Part shown: in pieces, positions 8,630-17,326 of the stretch
How positions within the stretch are numbered: position 1 is the stretch's first letter
Layout of the letters: the number at the start of each line of letters is the position of its first letter
NCBI GenBank assembly: GCA_963666465.1
Contig: OY762824.1
Span: 2,852,001 to 2,916,000 of the forward strand
From: VXYL01 sp963666465
Lineage (GTDB): Bacteria > Pseudomonadota > Gammaproteobacteria > Pseudomonadales > Azotimanducaceae
Direction of reading: 5' to 3'
DNA: 64,000 nt
Made by a program: the position numbers and the translations under genes
The notes under the pieces: generated by a model
Database searches by the model: none
What the model was told of the DNA's origin: nothing
What the model saw: only the letters and a program-made list of their open reading frames with translations

Positions 8630-9367
8630 TCAAGGGGGGGCAGGCCGTCCGATTGAACTACGCCTCCTCCGATCCTCACCTCCTGGCGATCCCATCCAGA
8701 ACAGCGCCCCGATGTGGCCCTCCAGCGTGAAAACCGCTCCTTCTCCCCGTTCCATGATGGCGTTTTCGGGATTGGGGCCGATGTGGGTTGCCCGGAAGCC
8801 CTCTTCCTGCTCCCGCCAGACGATCTCTACCTCCTTGAAGCCGATCATCAGCCCGACGATGGGGTTGACCGCCTTGAACACCGCCTCCTTGGCACAGAAA
8901 TTGGCGGTGGGTGCAAAGGGCGGCCAACCGGTCCCGGTGCCGGCTCGCTCCCGTTCCGTCATGGTCCTTGGCGCAACCTTCTCGCTGACGCGGTTGGTGC
9001 GTTCCAGGTCGATCCCCACGCCGGCAAACAGCGAACCGGGGCAGGCAACGGCCACCGCGTAGCGCCGCGAGTGGGTGATGCTGCCGACCGCTCCCTCGGG
9101 CCAAATCGGCTGGCGGTTTGGGAGGGAGGGGATGGACCGCGCCCGGATGCCGAGTTCCCCCACCGCCCGTTTCGCCAGAAGGCGCCCCGTGGAGAATTCC
9201 GCTCGACGCGACGCCACGGCGCCCTCCACCTGCTCGCGCTCTGCGGGTGAGAGGGCACCCATGTGATCCTGCACCCGGCCCACGGCGGCGTGACACCCGC
9301 CGCACGACAGCAGCACGCAGTCGCCCACGGCGCCGAGGTTGGTGATCTCGCGGACGAGGTCTCTCAA
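8630..9367 (-). CDS. 4'-phosphopantetheinyl transferase (EntD/Sfp-type)
   Basis: About 245 residues. It transfers phosphopantetheine from coenzyme A to a carrier-protein serine. Family motifs are clear: RRAEFSTGRLLAKRAV, then VGSITHSRRY, VGIDLE with the Mg-binding Asp and Glu, and NFCAKEAVFKAV with the Glu/Lys motif. The N-terminal part (GDCVLLSCGGCHAAVGRVQ, LSPAERE) fits EntD-like proteins, so a TTG start at 9367 is preferred to the internal ATG at 9262. The TTG overlaps the stop of the upstream small gene (TTGA). No polyketide or NRPS genes are nearby. Confidence 0.8.
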   Translation of the reverse strand: MRDLVREITNLGAVGDCVLLSCGGCHAAVGRVQDHMGALSPAEREQVEGAVASRRAEFSTGRLLAKRAVGELGIRARSIPSLPNRQPIWPEGAVGSITHSRRYAVAVACPGSLFAGVGIDLERTNRVSEKVAPRTMTERERAGTGTGWPPFAPTANFCAKEAVFKAVNPIVGLMIGFKEVEIVWREQEEGFRATHIGPNPENAIMERGEGAVFTLEGHIGALFWMGSPGGEDRRRRSSIGRPAPP

Positions 9368-9519
9368 TGCAGGTGCGCCACTTCGACCAGCACCGCCATG
9401 AGCGCCATGCCGGCGATGATGAGCACGAACTTCAGGATGCGGTCGTCGTCGGGTGGCGCCCTGGTCGGCACCGGCGCTGGTGCAGGAGTCCGAGACGAAC
9501 ACGAGCCCCCCTTGTCCAC
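9364..9519 (-). CDS. Small proline-rich single-pass membrane protein
   Basis: A 51-residue reading frame with a GTG start. A Pro/Ala-rich segment is followed by DDDRILKF and one hydrophobic helix (VLIIAGMALMAVLVEVA). Its stop overlaps the proposed TTG start of the phosphopantetheinyl transferase, suggesting coupled translation. A shorter form from GTG 9471 is possible. No family is recognised; support comes from the membrane helix and the overlap only. Confidence 0.35.
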   Translation of the reverse strand: MDKGGSCSSRTPAPAPVPTRAPPDDDRILKFVLIIAGMALMAVLVEVAHLH

Positions 9520-9527
9520 CGCTATCC

Positions 9528-9618
9528 CAAGGAGCCTTCAGCCGGGGAGCTTCCCCGACCGCTGACGCGCAGGGAAGTTCGGGCATGTCCCCGTCGCCGG
9601 AGGCGTACTTCCATGCAA
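9528..9618 (+). repeat. Dispersed repeat A, single copy
   Basis: A ~90-bp unit starting GGAGCCTTCAGCCGGGG and ending in CTTCCATGCAAG. Other copies are at 16631-16736, 17219-17326 (inverted), 38130-38309 (two in tandem, inverted) and a collapsed form at 35968-36013. It separates the small membrane gene from the region upstream of cnoX. Confidence 0.8.
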
Positions 9619-9723
9619 GTAGGTCAAGCACCGATTCTTGACGCGGCAGGCGAGGCTGTCAATGCGGGCACGCACCTTTCGGGCCAATGGAGCTGCGGCG
9701 CGGCCATCCTCCCTCTGAAGGGT

Positions 9724-9814
9724 GGAGCCCTCAGCGCGGGGGAGCGCGAGGGGCCTCCCCTCGCAAGAGGAGCCCTCAGCGCGGGGGAGCGCGAGGGGCT
9801 CCCCTCGGAAGAGA
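9724..9814 (+). repeat. Tandem 45-bp palindromic repeat (two units)
   Basis: Two 45-bp units contain GCGAGGGGCCTCCCCTCGC and its variant. They sit upstream of cnoX and could form strong hairpins. A related palindrome lies inside the coding region of ubiJ at 62847-62885. Confidence 0.75.
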
Positions 9815-9900
9815 AGATCAGAAGATCGCTCGATCGCCGGAGAAGGGTACGCTCCCGGTGCTATAGTTCGTCGTTCTGCCCCGAACCCGCCTTTTGAAGC

Positions 9901-10755
9901 ATGGAAGCGAACACTTCGGTCTTCGACATCGACCTGCGCACGTTTGCCCAAGACGTGGTAGAGCGCTCTCGGCAAGTGCCGGTGGTGGTGCTGTTCTGGA
10001 CCGATCAGGTGGCGCCGTCGGTGGATACGCGCCGGGCCCTCGAAAGGCTCGCTGGGCAGTATCAGGGCAAGTTTGCGCTGGGCCTTTCCGACATCGCCAA
10101 GGACCAGGCCCTCGCACAGCAACTGCGCGTGCAGGGCATTCCCAGCATTCGCGTCATCAAGGATGGCCAACTCGCCGAGCAGATGGAGGGGCCGCAGGGC
10201 GAGAACGTGCTGCGGGAGCTGATCGACCGCCTCACCATGTCGAGTGGCGAGGTGCTCAAGCAAAGCCTCGCCCGCCACTTGGAACGGGAAGACTGGGACG
10301 CGGCCCTTGCGACGTTGCAGCAGGCCATCGACGAGGAACCCAACAACACGGCGTTCAAGGTGGAGTGGGCGGACATTCTGGCCATCCAAGGGGATGTGGA
10401 AGGCGCCCGCACCGTGCTGGCTACCATTCCCGAGGATGCGGCGGAACGCGAGCGGCCGGCGACCAGGCTGGAAATCGCCGAAGAAGCCGCTAGCATGGGC
10501 GATCTTGAGGCCGCGCTTGCTGAAGCGGCGGCAGACGAATCCGACCTCGAAGCGCGCTATCGAGCGGCGATCCTGCTGGCGCAGGCACGGCGCTACGAGG
10601 AGGCGCTCGAACAGGCCATGACCATCCTCGCCGTCGACCGCGACTTCCGCGAGGATGCTGGACGGGTTACCATGATCCGCATCATGACGCTGCTAGGCAA
10701 AGGCTCGGAAGTCGCCACGCGCTACCGCCGCCGCATGTTCAACTTCATGCATTGA
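9901..10755 (+). CDS. cnoX: Co-chaperone CnoX/YbbN (thioredoxin-like domain plus TPR)
   Basis: 284 residues, the normal YbbN length. Residues ~10-115 form a thioredoxin fold (VPVVVLFWTDQVAPSVD, then LRVQGIPSIRVIKDG), followed by a helical TPR-like region with repeats such as DWDAALATLQQAIDEEPNN. The position of the thioredoxin CxxC is WTDQVAPS, so there are no active-site cysteines and no oxidoreductase activity is expected. In E. coli CnoX binds GroEL clients and protects them under hypochlorite stress. A possible weak terminator follows at 10759. Confidence 0.9.
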   Translation: MEANTSVFDIDLRTFAQDVVERSRQVPVVVLFWTDQVAPSVDTRRALERLAGQYQGKFALGLSDIAKDQALAQQLRVQGIPSIRVIKDGQLAEQMEGPQGENVLRELIDRLTMSSGEVLKQSLARHLEREDWDAALATLQQAIDEEPNNTAFKVEWADILAIQGDVEGARTVLATIPEDAAERERPATRLEIAEEAASMGDLEAALAEAAADESDLEARYRAAILLAQARRYEEALEQAMTILAVDRDFREDAGRVTMIRIMTLLGKGSEVATRYRRRMFNFMH

Positions 10756-10758
10756 CCG

Positions 10759-10780
10759 AGCCGCCAGACGGCGGTGTTTT
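10759..10780 (+). terminator. Possible intrinsic terminator after cnoX
   Basis: A CCGCC/GGCGG stem with loop AGAC is followed by TGTTTT. The stem is short, so strength is doubtful. The rest of 10781-11072 is unusually AT-rich (ACATATAACC, AAATATATT) and probably holds the promoter of the next gene. Confidence 0.4.
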
Positions 10781-11072
10781 GGCTGCAGAACAGATGGTTG
10801 CGCGGGCAAGGGCGGGTTGCGGCGCGGTTTTATGCACAAGCGGGTGCGACCACAGCCATGTGCGTGCAAGCCTTTGACTTGTCGAGCAATCCTGCACGGA
10901 CTACATATAACCAATTGATTTTAGATCAGAAATATATTCCGCGCCCAATGAGTGGTCATTGCGAACACGAACCACTCGCGGGTTCTCTGAACGTCAACAC
11001 ACTGTTATCCCACGATTTATCCACCGAACCCTGCAATACTTGCGGACATGGGTTTGGCTGCGGACGGGGTGC

Positions 11073-12494
11073 ATGGCCGAGGGCGAAGATCGATCGCTGG
11101 ACGAGGTGTTCCAAGGCTACGCCGAGCGTGGTGCCCGTGCCGCCATGCTGGGGCTGGCGGACATCGACGGCGTCCTGCGCGGCAAGTTCGTCAGTTTGGA
11201 CAAGCTCAAGAGCCTGCTCGGCCACGGCGGCAGCTTCTGCGACTGCGTGTTTGGCTGGGACGTGGAGGATGAGCTCTACGAACACGCGCCGGATGCCTCA
11301 TGGCAAGGTGTCACCGGTTGGGACACAGGCTTCCCGGACACCGACTACCGCTTGCTGACCGGCACCGAACGACGACTGCCAGGCAGCGAGGCGCCGTTCT
11401 TCCTGGGCGAGTTCGCAAGCGATGCCGGCGACCATCCCGCGTGCCCCCGCTCGCTGCTGCGACGGGTGCTTGCGCGGGCGGCGGCGCAGGGCCTCGTGGC
11501 GCAGTGCGGCTTCGAGTATGAGCTCTTCGTCTTCAAGGAAACGCCGGACAGCGCGCGTGCCAAGGGCTATCGCGGCCTCACGCCGATGACGCCAGGCAAC
11601 TTCGGCTATTCGGTGCTGCGGGCGGCGACGCAGGCAGGTCTCTTTCAGGATCTAGTGGCGCACTGCAGCGACTTTCGGCTGCCGCTCGAAGGGCTGCATT
11701 GCGAAACCGGGCCCGGCGTGTGGGAGGCTGCGTTGGCCGGCGCCGATGCGTTGGAGGCGGCGGATCGGGCGGTGCTGTTCAAGACCTTCGCCAAGGCGTT
11801 CTTTCAGCAGCGCGAGATGATGGCGACGTTCATGGCGAAGTGGTCGATGGACTATCCGGGGCAGAGCGGGCACTTCCACTTTTCGTTCCATCGGGCGCCG
11901 TCGGATGGAGAGGGGTCACGGGAAGCGCCGCCCGCTTCGCCAACCAACATCTTCGCCGGCAATGACGTCCCCGACACCGCCCGCTGGGCACTAGGCGGCC
12001 TGATGCGACACACGCCAGCGCTGCTGCCCATGCTGGCGCCCACGGTGAACAGCTTCACCCGGCTGGTGAAGGGTGCCTGGGCACCGACGGCATCGACCTG
12101 GGGCGTGGAGAACCGCACGGCGGCCTTCCGCTTCATCCCCGGTTCGGCTGCGCGCCAGCACATCGAGTGTCGCGTCGGCGGTGCGGACGGCAATCCCTAT
12201 CTGGTGGCAGCCGCGGCCTTGGGCGCGGCCCTGCTCGGCATCGAACAGCGCATCGAACCCGGCGCCCCGGTGCAAGGCAATGCCTACGACGCCGCCGACG
12301 AACTGCCTCCCGAATCCCGCTTCCCGCCCACGCTGCGCGAGTCCGCCGAACGCTTCAAGGCATCCGAGGCAGCGAGAGAACTGTTCGGCAACACCTTCGT
12401 CGATCACTTCGCCGCCACCCGACTCTGGGAAAGCCAACGCTCCGAACGCTTCGTGAACGACTGGCAACTCGGCCGTTACTTCGAGATCGTCTGA
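11073..12494 (+). CDS. Glutamine synthetase family protein (gamma-glutamyl ligase type)
   Basis: 473 residues. The N-terminal beta-grasp part contains GLADIDGVLRGKFVSLDKL. The catalytic barrel has the metal-binding glutamate motifs GFEYELFVF and GLHCETGPGVWEAAL, SGHFHFSF for the His/substrate site, NSFTRLVKGAWAP, and ENRTAAFRFIPG with the ATP/Glu-binding Arg residues. The LADIDGVLRGK start and overall layout resemble PuuA-like gamma-glutamylpolyamine synthetases and related GS-III-like ligases rather than the nitrogen-assimilation GlnA, whose adenylylation context is not seen. The amine substrate is unknown. The ATG at 11073 is preferred; longer frames lack support. Confidence 0.85.
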   Translation: MAEGEDRSLDEVFQGYAERGARAAMLGLADIDGVLRGKFVSLDKLKSLLGHGGSFCDCVFGWDVEDELYEHAPDASWQGVTGWDTGFPDTDYRLLTGTERRLPGSEAPFFLGEFASDAGDHPACPRSLLRRVLARAAAQGLVAQCGFEYELFVFKETPDSARAKGYRGLTPMTPGNFGYSVLRAATQAGLFQDLVAHCSDFRLPLEGLHCETGPGVWEAALAGADALEAADRAVLFKTFAKAFFQQREMMATFMAKWSMDYPGQSGHFHFSFHRAPSDGEGSREAPPASPTNIFAGNDVPDTARWALGGLMRHTPALLPMLAPTVNSFTRLVKGAWAPTASTWGVENRTAAFRFIPGSAARQHIECRVGGADGNPYLVAAAALGAALLGIEQRIEPGAPVQGNAYDAADELPPESRFPPTLRESAERFKASEAARELFGNTFVDHFAATRLWESQRSERFVNDWQLGRYFEIV

Positions 12495-12640
12495 AGGTTG
12501 CGGTGCCCAGTGGGAACGCTTTGCCGACTCCGTCGGCACAGCCCCCCGAGGAGCCGGGGACGGCTGTCACTCCCCCTGGGGGGAGTGACAGGAGGGACCC
12601 CTCGGGTACGGATGGCATTGCGTCCGACGAGAGGCTCTGA

Positions 12641-12914
12641 GGTAGTGTCTCACTTTTGAATTTGCCTCATGTGGCGCATGGCCTTCGCAACTGGCGACTG
12701 CGTCGATTTGCCTGCCGGGACCACTCTCTATAGGGATGGAGGGAGGGCGTCCCGCCCTCCATGCGCGCCGTCAGGCGCGTCCTCCCTGCACATGCCGCGA
12801 TGTGCCCTGCGCGCCCTTGCGGGCGCGGCGCGCCTTGCGGCGCGATGGAGGGCGGGACGCCCTCCCCCCGGGGGACGGCGCCAGACACTGCACAAGCCAA
12901 AGTGAGACACTACC
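12641..12914. repeat. Miniature inverted-repeat element, copy 2 (274 bp)
   Basis: The ends GGTAGTGTCTCAC are the same as in the copy at 7268-7511. It is flanked by a perfect 8-bp direct repeat GGCTCTGA (12633-12640 and 12915-12922), which shows transposition. The interior is longer than copy 1, with extra palindromic GC-rich blocks and no gene. The remaining intergenic space 12495-13024 also holds the palindrome GTCACTCCCCC/GGGGGGAGTGAC near 12567-12591 and no gene. Confidence 0.9.
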
Positions 12915-13024
12915 GGCTCTGATCGTGGCTGGCTGCGCCTGCATGCCCTGCTTACGCCCTCCGAAGAGAGGGCGTCCCGCCGACTGCCCGAAGCGCGCGC
13001 GCCCATACATGCCCTTAAGGCGCG

Positions 13025-14596
13025 TCAAGGAGCGTAGGTTTCGGCTTCCGTTCGCCAGACCACTTGGCGGTCGCTCCAGCCGTCGGCGAGGCGCGCGTAA
13101 ATCGCGCTTGCCCGGACGTGTTGCCCCAAGGCTGCGTGGGAGCGTGCCAAGCCGCGCAGGGACAGGGGGCGGTTTGGGGTGCGCAGCAGCGAGGACTCGA
13201 AGGCTTCGAGGGCATCTTCCGCCTTGCCCGCCGCGAGCAGCGCTTCGCCGTAGAGTTCGTGGACGGGCTTCAACGGATTGGGTGCGCCGTTGGGTGGGCG
13301 CATGGATTCGGCGATGGCCACGCCCTCCGCCAGCAATGCGAGGCCCGCGTCCGTCTCGCCGCGAGCGATGGCGAGCATTCCGGCGACTTCCTTAGCCATG
13401 ATGTCCAGGGGCTTGCTGTTGCGGGCGTAGTAGGAGCGGTCCGAATCGTCCGAGCGGGCCTCCTCCGCCATGTCTGCAAGCCTCTGCGCCGCCACCTCGG
13501 CAAGGGCGAAGTCCTCGGTATGCACAGCACCGAGGCCCGTGGCCAGAAGCTCGGTCGCCGGCGAGTCGTCGGTGGCCGGCTTCGGCTTCCACGTCTCGCG
13601 CTCGATGGCCATGCGTGCCTTCACCTGCGGCAGGATGGCCATGGCGAAGGGCTGATCCCCCACCCGTTCCCGGATTCCCTCCATGCGCTCGATCCAAAGC
13701 GCGGCCCTGTCGTAGTCGCCGCGCTGAAGGTCGCCGTATTGCCCCCAGTCGAGCGCATGCACCATGTCACCGATGCTGTCCCCCGGCTCCCAAAGGTCGA
13801 CTGCCGCTTCATAAGCCGACTGGTTGGAGGAGGAGACGAGGTCCCACATGCCCCGCTGAATGAAGATGTGCGACGGCATGTGGCGGGCGTGCGAGACCTT
13901 CTCGGCAATGCCGGCGAAGACGTGCGCGGCCGGCAGGGCAAGCGGCGCGTGGACGGGGTCGTCGAAGGCGTGGATGGCGTAGTGCGCAGCGCCCGGATGA
14001 TTGGGGTTGCGAGCCAGAAGCTCGAGGGCAATGGAACCGGCCAGGACGTTGCTGCGCTGCGCCTCGCCGGCCGGCCCCGCCGACATCAACAGCGACAGGG
14101 CATAGAAGGCGGCCACCTCGTCGTCATCGGGATAGGCCTCGTGCAGGCGCCGCATCTGTTCCATGTGGGCTTGCCTGCGGGCGCGGGTGTCGCCGTCACC
14201 GAAGAAGAGCGCCTCCACCGCCGCGAGAAAGCCCCTCTCGCGTTCCGTCGGTGCCCGCGCGAGCCTGGCTTCCGGAGTGTCGCCGAGCCGGCGGAGGATT
14301 TCCTGCGGCGTCTCCCGATCCCACTCGCTCACCAGCGGATGGTTGTAGCAGAGCGACTCGCCCCAGTACGCCATGGCGAAATCCGGGTCTATTTCATGCG
14401 CCGCCTGAAACTCCACCCGCGCCTGCTTCCAGCCAAAGCTGTGCAGGATGGTGACGCCGCGCAGGAAACGCTCCTGCGCCGGCCCGGTGGCGGAGGTGGG
14501 AAAGCTGATGGCGCCGAGCCCGGCGAGTTCCGCAGCGCTGGCAGATGGCAAGCCGAGCCAAGCGGCTGCGAGCAGTACGGCAATGGCACGCTTCAT
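13025..14596 (-). CDS. Exported tetratricopeptide-type protein
   Basis: 523 residues. It starts with a clear signal peptide (KRAIAVLLAAAWLGLPSASA), and GGAGG lies nine bases before the ATG at 14596. The mature part is all-helical with TPR-like sequences such as FGWKQARVEFQAAHEIDPDFAMAYWGE and GKAEDALEAFESSLLRTPNRPLSLRGLARSHAALG near the C-terminus. A conserved His-rich middle (HARHMPSHIFIQRGMWDLV) resembles the large uncharacterised periplasmic TPR proteins common in proteobacteria. No enzyme activity can be assigned. It has no close partner; the gene upstream on the same strand begins at 14973. Confidence 0.75.
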   Translation of the reverse strand: MKRAIAVLLAAAWLGLPSASAAELAGLGAISFPTSATGPAQERFLRGVTILHSFGWKQARVEFQAAHEIDPDFAMAYWGESLCYNHPLVSEWDRETPQEILRRLGDTPEARLARAPTERERGFLAAVEALFFGDGDTRARRQAHMEQMRRLHEAYPDDDEVAAFYALSLLMSAGPAGEAQRSNVLAGSIALELLARNPNHPGAAHYAIHAFDDPVHAPLALPAAHVFAGIAEKVSHARHMPSHIFIQRGMWDLVSSSNQSAYEAAVDLWEPGDSIGDMVHALDWGQYGDLQRGDYDRAALWIERMEGIRERVGDQPFAMAILPQVKARMAIERETWKPKPATDDSPATELLATGLGAVHTEDFALAEVAAQRLADMAEEARSDDSDRSYYARNSKPLDIMAKEVAGMLAIARGETDAGLALLAEGVAIAESMRPPNGAPNPLKPVHELYGEALLAAGKAEDALEAFESSLLRTPNRPLSLRGLARSHAALGQHVRASAIYARLADGWSDRQVVWRTEAETYAP

Positions 14597-14769
14597 GCCG
14601 GAATCCTCCGGTTGCAAGGTGATGTGGACAGTATGCCCTTGGTGTGGCGGGGGTGGCGCGCCTTGCGAGGTTGGGCGGGCTCGCCTCCGAATAGGAAGGC
14701 CCTCGCTACGCATCTGACGGTGGCAGCACGAGCCCGCAGGCTGCGCCGATGCCCTCGGTCAAGGCCCCC

Positions 14770-14973
14770 TCAACGCTTGTCGAGCAGCAGCCAAGCAATG
14801 ACGTAGGACGCGATGACGATCTTGGGGAAGAAAATGGCGGCAACCAACACGGCGACGCGGACGATGGTGGGTTCGATGTTCATGAAGTTGGCGAGGCCCG
14901 AGCAGACGCCGCCGACCCAGCCGCGCCGGTCTCGCACCAAGCTGCCGCGCAGGCGCTCTAGTTGATCTCGCAT
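14770..14973 (-). CDS. PspC-domain small membrane protein
   Basis: 67 residues, essentially one PspC domain: RDRRGWVGGVCSGLANFMNIEPTIVR with the typical GVxxGLA core, then a membrane helix (VAVLVAAIFFPKIVIASYVIAWLLL). PspC is a cytoplasmic-membrane sensor/regulator in the phage-shock envelope-stress response. GGAGGAGAGG precedes the ATG. It starts 35 bases after the stop of the small exported protein upstream, so the two are probably one operon. Confidence 0.85.
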   Translation of the reverse strand: MRDQLERLRGSLVRDRRGWVGGVCSGLANFMNIEPTIVRVAVLVAAIFFPKIVIASYVIAWLLLDKR

Positions 14974-15008
14974 GTTCGCCTCTCCTCCCGTCTCGTTCCG
15001 TGCTTGGT

Positions 15009-15320
15009 TCAAGCCCGCGTCTGGATGCGCTTCGGCGCCGGCGCCTTGGCCGCGATGGGGCGGAATCCGCCGGCCGGTTGCGCCGGGCGCATGTCCGGCA
15101 ACGAGCGAGCCGGCCACGGTTCGTCATCCGGGGCAACCACGAGTTCGCCCGCAGCACCTTCGGAGTCGCACTCGGCGTCCTCCGCCTCCACGGCCACGAG
15201 GTCGGGTGTGTGAGCGAGCGAAAGCTCGGCGAGCGTGCCAAAGCCGAGCATGGCGGCGGCGAGCATCGCGAAGGCCGCGAACGTCGCCCTTGGGGAGCGC
15301 AAGCGAGACAGTCTGAACAT
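15009..15320 (-). CDS. Small exported or membrane-anchored protein, unknown function
   Basis: 103 residues. A basic N-terminus and hydrophobic stretch (FAAFAMLAAAMLGFGTLAEL) is followed by an acidic then Pro-rich tail (DDEPWPARSLPDMRPAQPAGG). No family is recognised. It precedes the PspC-domain gene and probably shares its promoter. A triple 15-bp direct repeat lies directly upstream of the start. Confidence 0.5.
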   Translation of the reverse strand: MFRLSRLRSPRATFAAFAMLAAAMLGFGTLAELSLAHTPDLVAVEAEDAECDSEGAAGELVVAPDDEPWPARSLPDMRPAQPAGGFRPIAAKAPAPKRIQTRA

Positions 15321-15333
15321 GATTCCGATCCTT

Positions 15334-15378
15334 GGGAGTTCCGTGTGCGGGAGTTCCGTATGTGGGAGTTCCGTATGT
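15334..15378 (-). promoter_or_regulatory. Three tandem 15-bp repeats upstream of the pspC-type operon
   Basis: Three consecutive 15-bp units, read on the minus strand as GGAACTCCC spaced by CACATAC or CGCACAC, end 14 bases before the start at 15320. GGAACT resembles the -35 core of envelope-stress ECF sigma factors, but the spacing argues for operator iterons rather than three promoters. The interval 15379-15605 is otherwise non-coding and probably holds divergent promoters. Confidence 0.4.
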
Positions 15379-15605
15379 GGAGAGTCGTCCCTTTCCGGCA
15401 GCTTGGCTCCAATTCCCGTGCCATGCCTCGCCAAGTCTGCCGGAAGTTGATGCAAGTTGCTGTTTATGTGCGCGAAAAGATTCTCGTTCGGCTCACGGGC
15501 AGACATTTGTCGACGCGCCACGTGGCGGATTTGACCAACGCCGGCGGGCAATGCCGCCACCCGCGCCGTGGCATCATCCGCGCCTCCTGCCGACGAGGCC
15601 CTTGC

Positions 15606-16553
15606 ATGAGCACTGCCGACAGCCCGTTCGCCGGCGACACCGCCGCACGCTGGGAGCACCATGCCGACCGCCTGCGCCGTCGCGTTGCCATCGCCTGTGG
15701 CGACACCGACCGCACCTGGCGAGACCTCGACCAACGCGCCGCCTGCGTCGCCAGCTTGCTGAACGAACACGGCCTGGGCCCCGGCACCAGCATCGCCTTC
15801 TACCTGCAAGACTCGGTGGAATATGTGGAGGCATTGTTCGCCACCTTCAAGGCCGGCGCGACGCCTTTGCCCATTCCTTCGCGATTTCGCTCCGACGACC
15901 TCGTCAGCCGCCTCATCGAGGCACGCGCCGAGGCGGTGTTCTTCCACGGCAGCTACGCGGCGCGGCTGTGGGAGGTGCGGGAGCGCCTGCCGGCCGTGCG
16001 GCTCTGGGTGCAGGTGGACGACGCCACCGAGGCACTGCTCGACTTCGCCCTGGATTTCGGCCAATGCATCACGGAGCACAACCCGGCGGCGCGCACGCCT
16101 CCTCGAAGCGAGGGCTCATCGCCATCCTCCGTGCCGACGGGGTGCCTCTCTGCATGGGCAGACGACGCCTACGCAACCGGTCTGGACGACACCACCGAGG
16201 GTCGCCTCGCATTGGTGGTGGGCCCGCTCTCCGACCCCGCACAGCTCGCCCTGGGCGTGCTCGCACCGCTCGGCCGCGGCGACACCGTGGCGACGATTCG
16301 CCACCCCATCGTGGAACCCCACCGCCTTTGGAGCGAGGCGGAAGATCGCGGCGCCACCGATCTCGTCATCGGCCGCCAGCCGACCGCACCAGCGACCATC
16401 GAAGCCCTGGAGGAAGCCGCCCGCCTCGGTTCCCCCTACGACCTCACCAGCGTGCAGCGCATCTTCGCCGCCACCCCTTGGGGCACAGCCGCGGCCTCGG
16501 AGCTCGAACGCCACGGCACCTTCGAGCTAATAGACGCGACGCCACCGAGATAG
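15606..16553 (+). CDS. AMP-binding (acyl-CoA synthetase-like) protein, truncated and probably non-functional
   Basis: 315 residues resembling the N-terminal region of adenylate-forming enzymes: TWRDLDQRAACVASLLNEHG, GPGTSIAFYLQDSVEYVEALFATFKAGATPLPI. Full-length family members are 500-550 residues. The nucleotide loop (a Thr/Ser/Gly-rich TSGTTGxPK-type motif) and the C-terminal catalytic Lys domain are absent. The second half (EGRLALVVGPLSDPAQLALG) keeps a weak likeness. The stop is followed within 80 bases by repeat A and an IS remnant, so the 3' part was probably lost by mobile DNA insertion. Confidence 0.6.
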   Translation: MSTADSPFAGDTAARWEHHADRLRRRVAIACGDTDRTWRDLDQRAACVASLLNEHGLGPGTSIAFYLQDSVEYVEALFATFKAGATPLPIPSRFRSDDLVSRLIEARAEAVFFHGSYAARLWEVRERLPAVRLWVQVDDATEALLDFALDFGQCITEHNPAARTPPRSEGSSPSSVPTGCLSAWADDAYATGLDDTTEGRLALVVGPLSDPAQLALGVLAPLGRGDTVATIRHPIVEPHRLWSEAEDRGATDLVIGRQPTAPATIEALEEAARLGSPYDLTSVQRIFAATPWGTAAASELERHGTFELIDATPPR

Positions 16554-16630
16554 CCGAAGGCGCGAGCGAATGCGAGCCCGAAGGCCAGGCAGTTCGCAAA
16601 GCGAACTGCCGACGCGCCCGCATGGGCGCG

Positions 16631-16736
16631 CTAGGAGCCTTCAGCCGGGGAAGCATCCCCGACCGCTGACGCGCAAGGAAAGTACCGGCATTCCCCCATC
16701 GCTGGGGGCGTACTTCCATGCAAGCCTGCGCCGCAG
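16631..16736 (+). repeat. Repeat A, left arm of an inverted pair
   Basis: Starts at CTAG (16631-16634) as CTAGGAGCCTTCAGCCGGGG and ends GCCTGCGCCGCAG. It is the inverted partner of 17219-17326; together they bracket an IS1182 remnant. Just upstream (about 16600-16630) is a GC-rich palindromic tail also found before 35968. Confidence 0.85.
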
Positions 16737-16740
16737 GAAC

Positions 16741-17065
16741 TGGCCTAGCGGCGTGGCTGGCGGAGCTGGAGGCGCACGGCGTGGAGGGCCACGTTGCGCT
16801 GGGGCGGACGGATCGGAAGTCGGTCGGGGAGAGCCCGCAGACGTGTCCGGCGAAGGTGCGGATGGCGGCGCGGCTGTCGACCGAGGCGGGCCGGAAGGCG
16901 CATGCGCGGCGCAAGTGGCTGTCGGAGGCGCCGAACGGCTGGATCAAGGAGGCGCTGGGCTTCCGCCGCTTCAGCGCGCGCGGGCTCGGGAAGGTGCGCG
17001 GGGAGTGGGACCTGGTCTGCCTGGCGCTGAACGTCAGGCGGCTGCGGGGGCTGCAGGCAGCCTGA
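16741..17065 (+). pseudogene. C-terminal remnant of an IS1182-type transposase
   Basis: About 100 residues match the end of IS1182/IS5-clade transposases: PNGWIKEALGFRRFSARG followed by KVRGEWDLVCLALNVRRL. A comparable segment (AMGFRQFLLRGVEKVEGEWKLV) ends the IS1182 pseudogene at 33401-34754, but the two differ clearly in sequence and so come from different elements. The catalytic Asp residues are missing. Confidence 0.8.
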
Positions 17066-17218
17066 ATCGAGGCATGGGAGCCGCCAGGGCCGTCCCTGGC
17101 CGCCCCTCGAACCGCCCCGGGACGTGAACGGACCTTCGCCGGCGCCGCCCAGAGCGTCGCCAGCGCCGAACCCCTCCGAACCATCGAAAACCGACAAGGT
17201 CGCGTCGCCGCCAACTTT

Positions 17219-17326
17219 CTGCGGCGCAAGCTTGCATGGAAGTACGCCCCCAGCGATGGGGGAATTGCCGGGGCACTTCCTTGCGCGTCAGCGGTCGGGG
17301 ATGCTTCCCCGGCTGAAGGCTCCTAG
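17219..17326 (-). repeat. Repeat A, right arm of an inverted pair
   Basis: Inverted copy of 16631-16736, ending GGCTGAAGGCTCCTAG at 17326. The final CTAG is shared with the first base block of the next repeat (17323-17489). Confidence 0.85.

Noticed and set aside
9901..10755. Active thioredoxin
   Set aside because: The CxxC position reads WTDQVAPS with no cysteine; length and TPR region match CnoX/YbbN.
15606..16553. Functional acyl-CoA synthetase
   Set aside because: Too short by about 200 residues, and the nucleotide-binding loop and catalytic lysine domain are missing.
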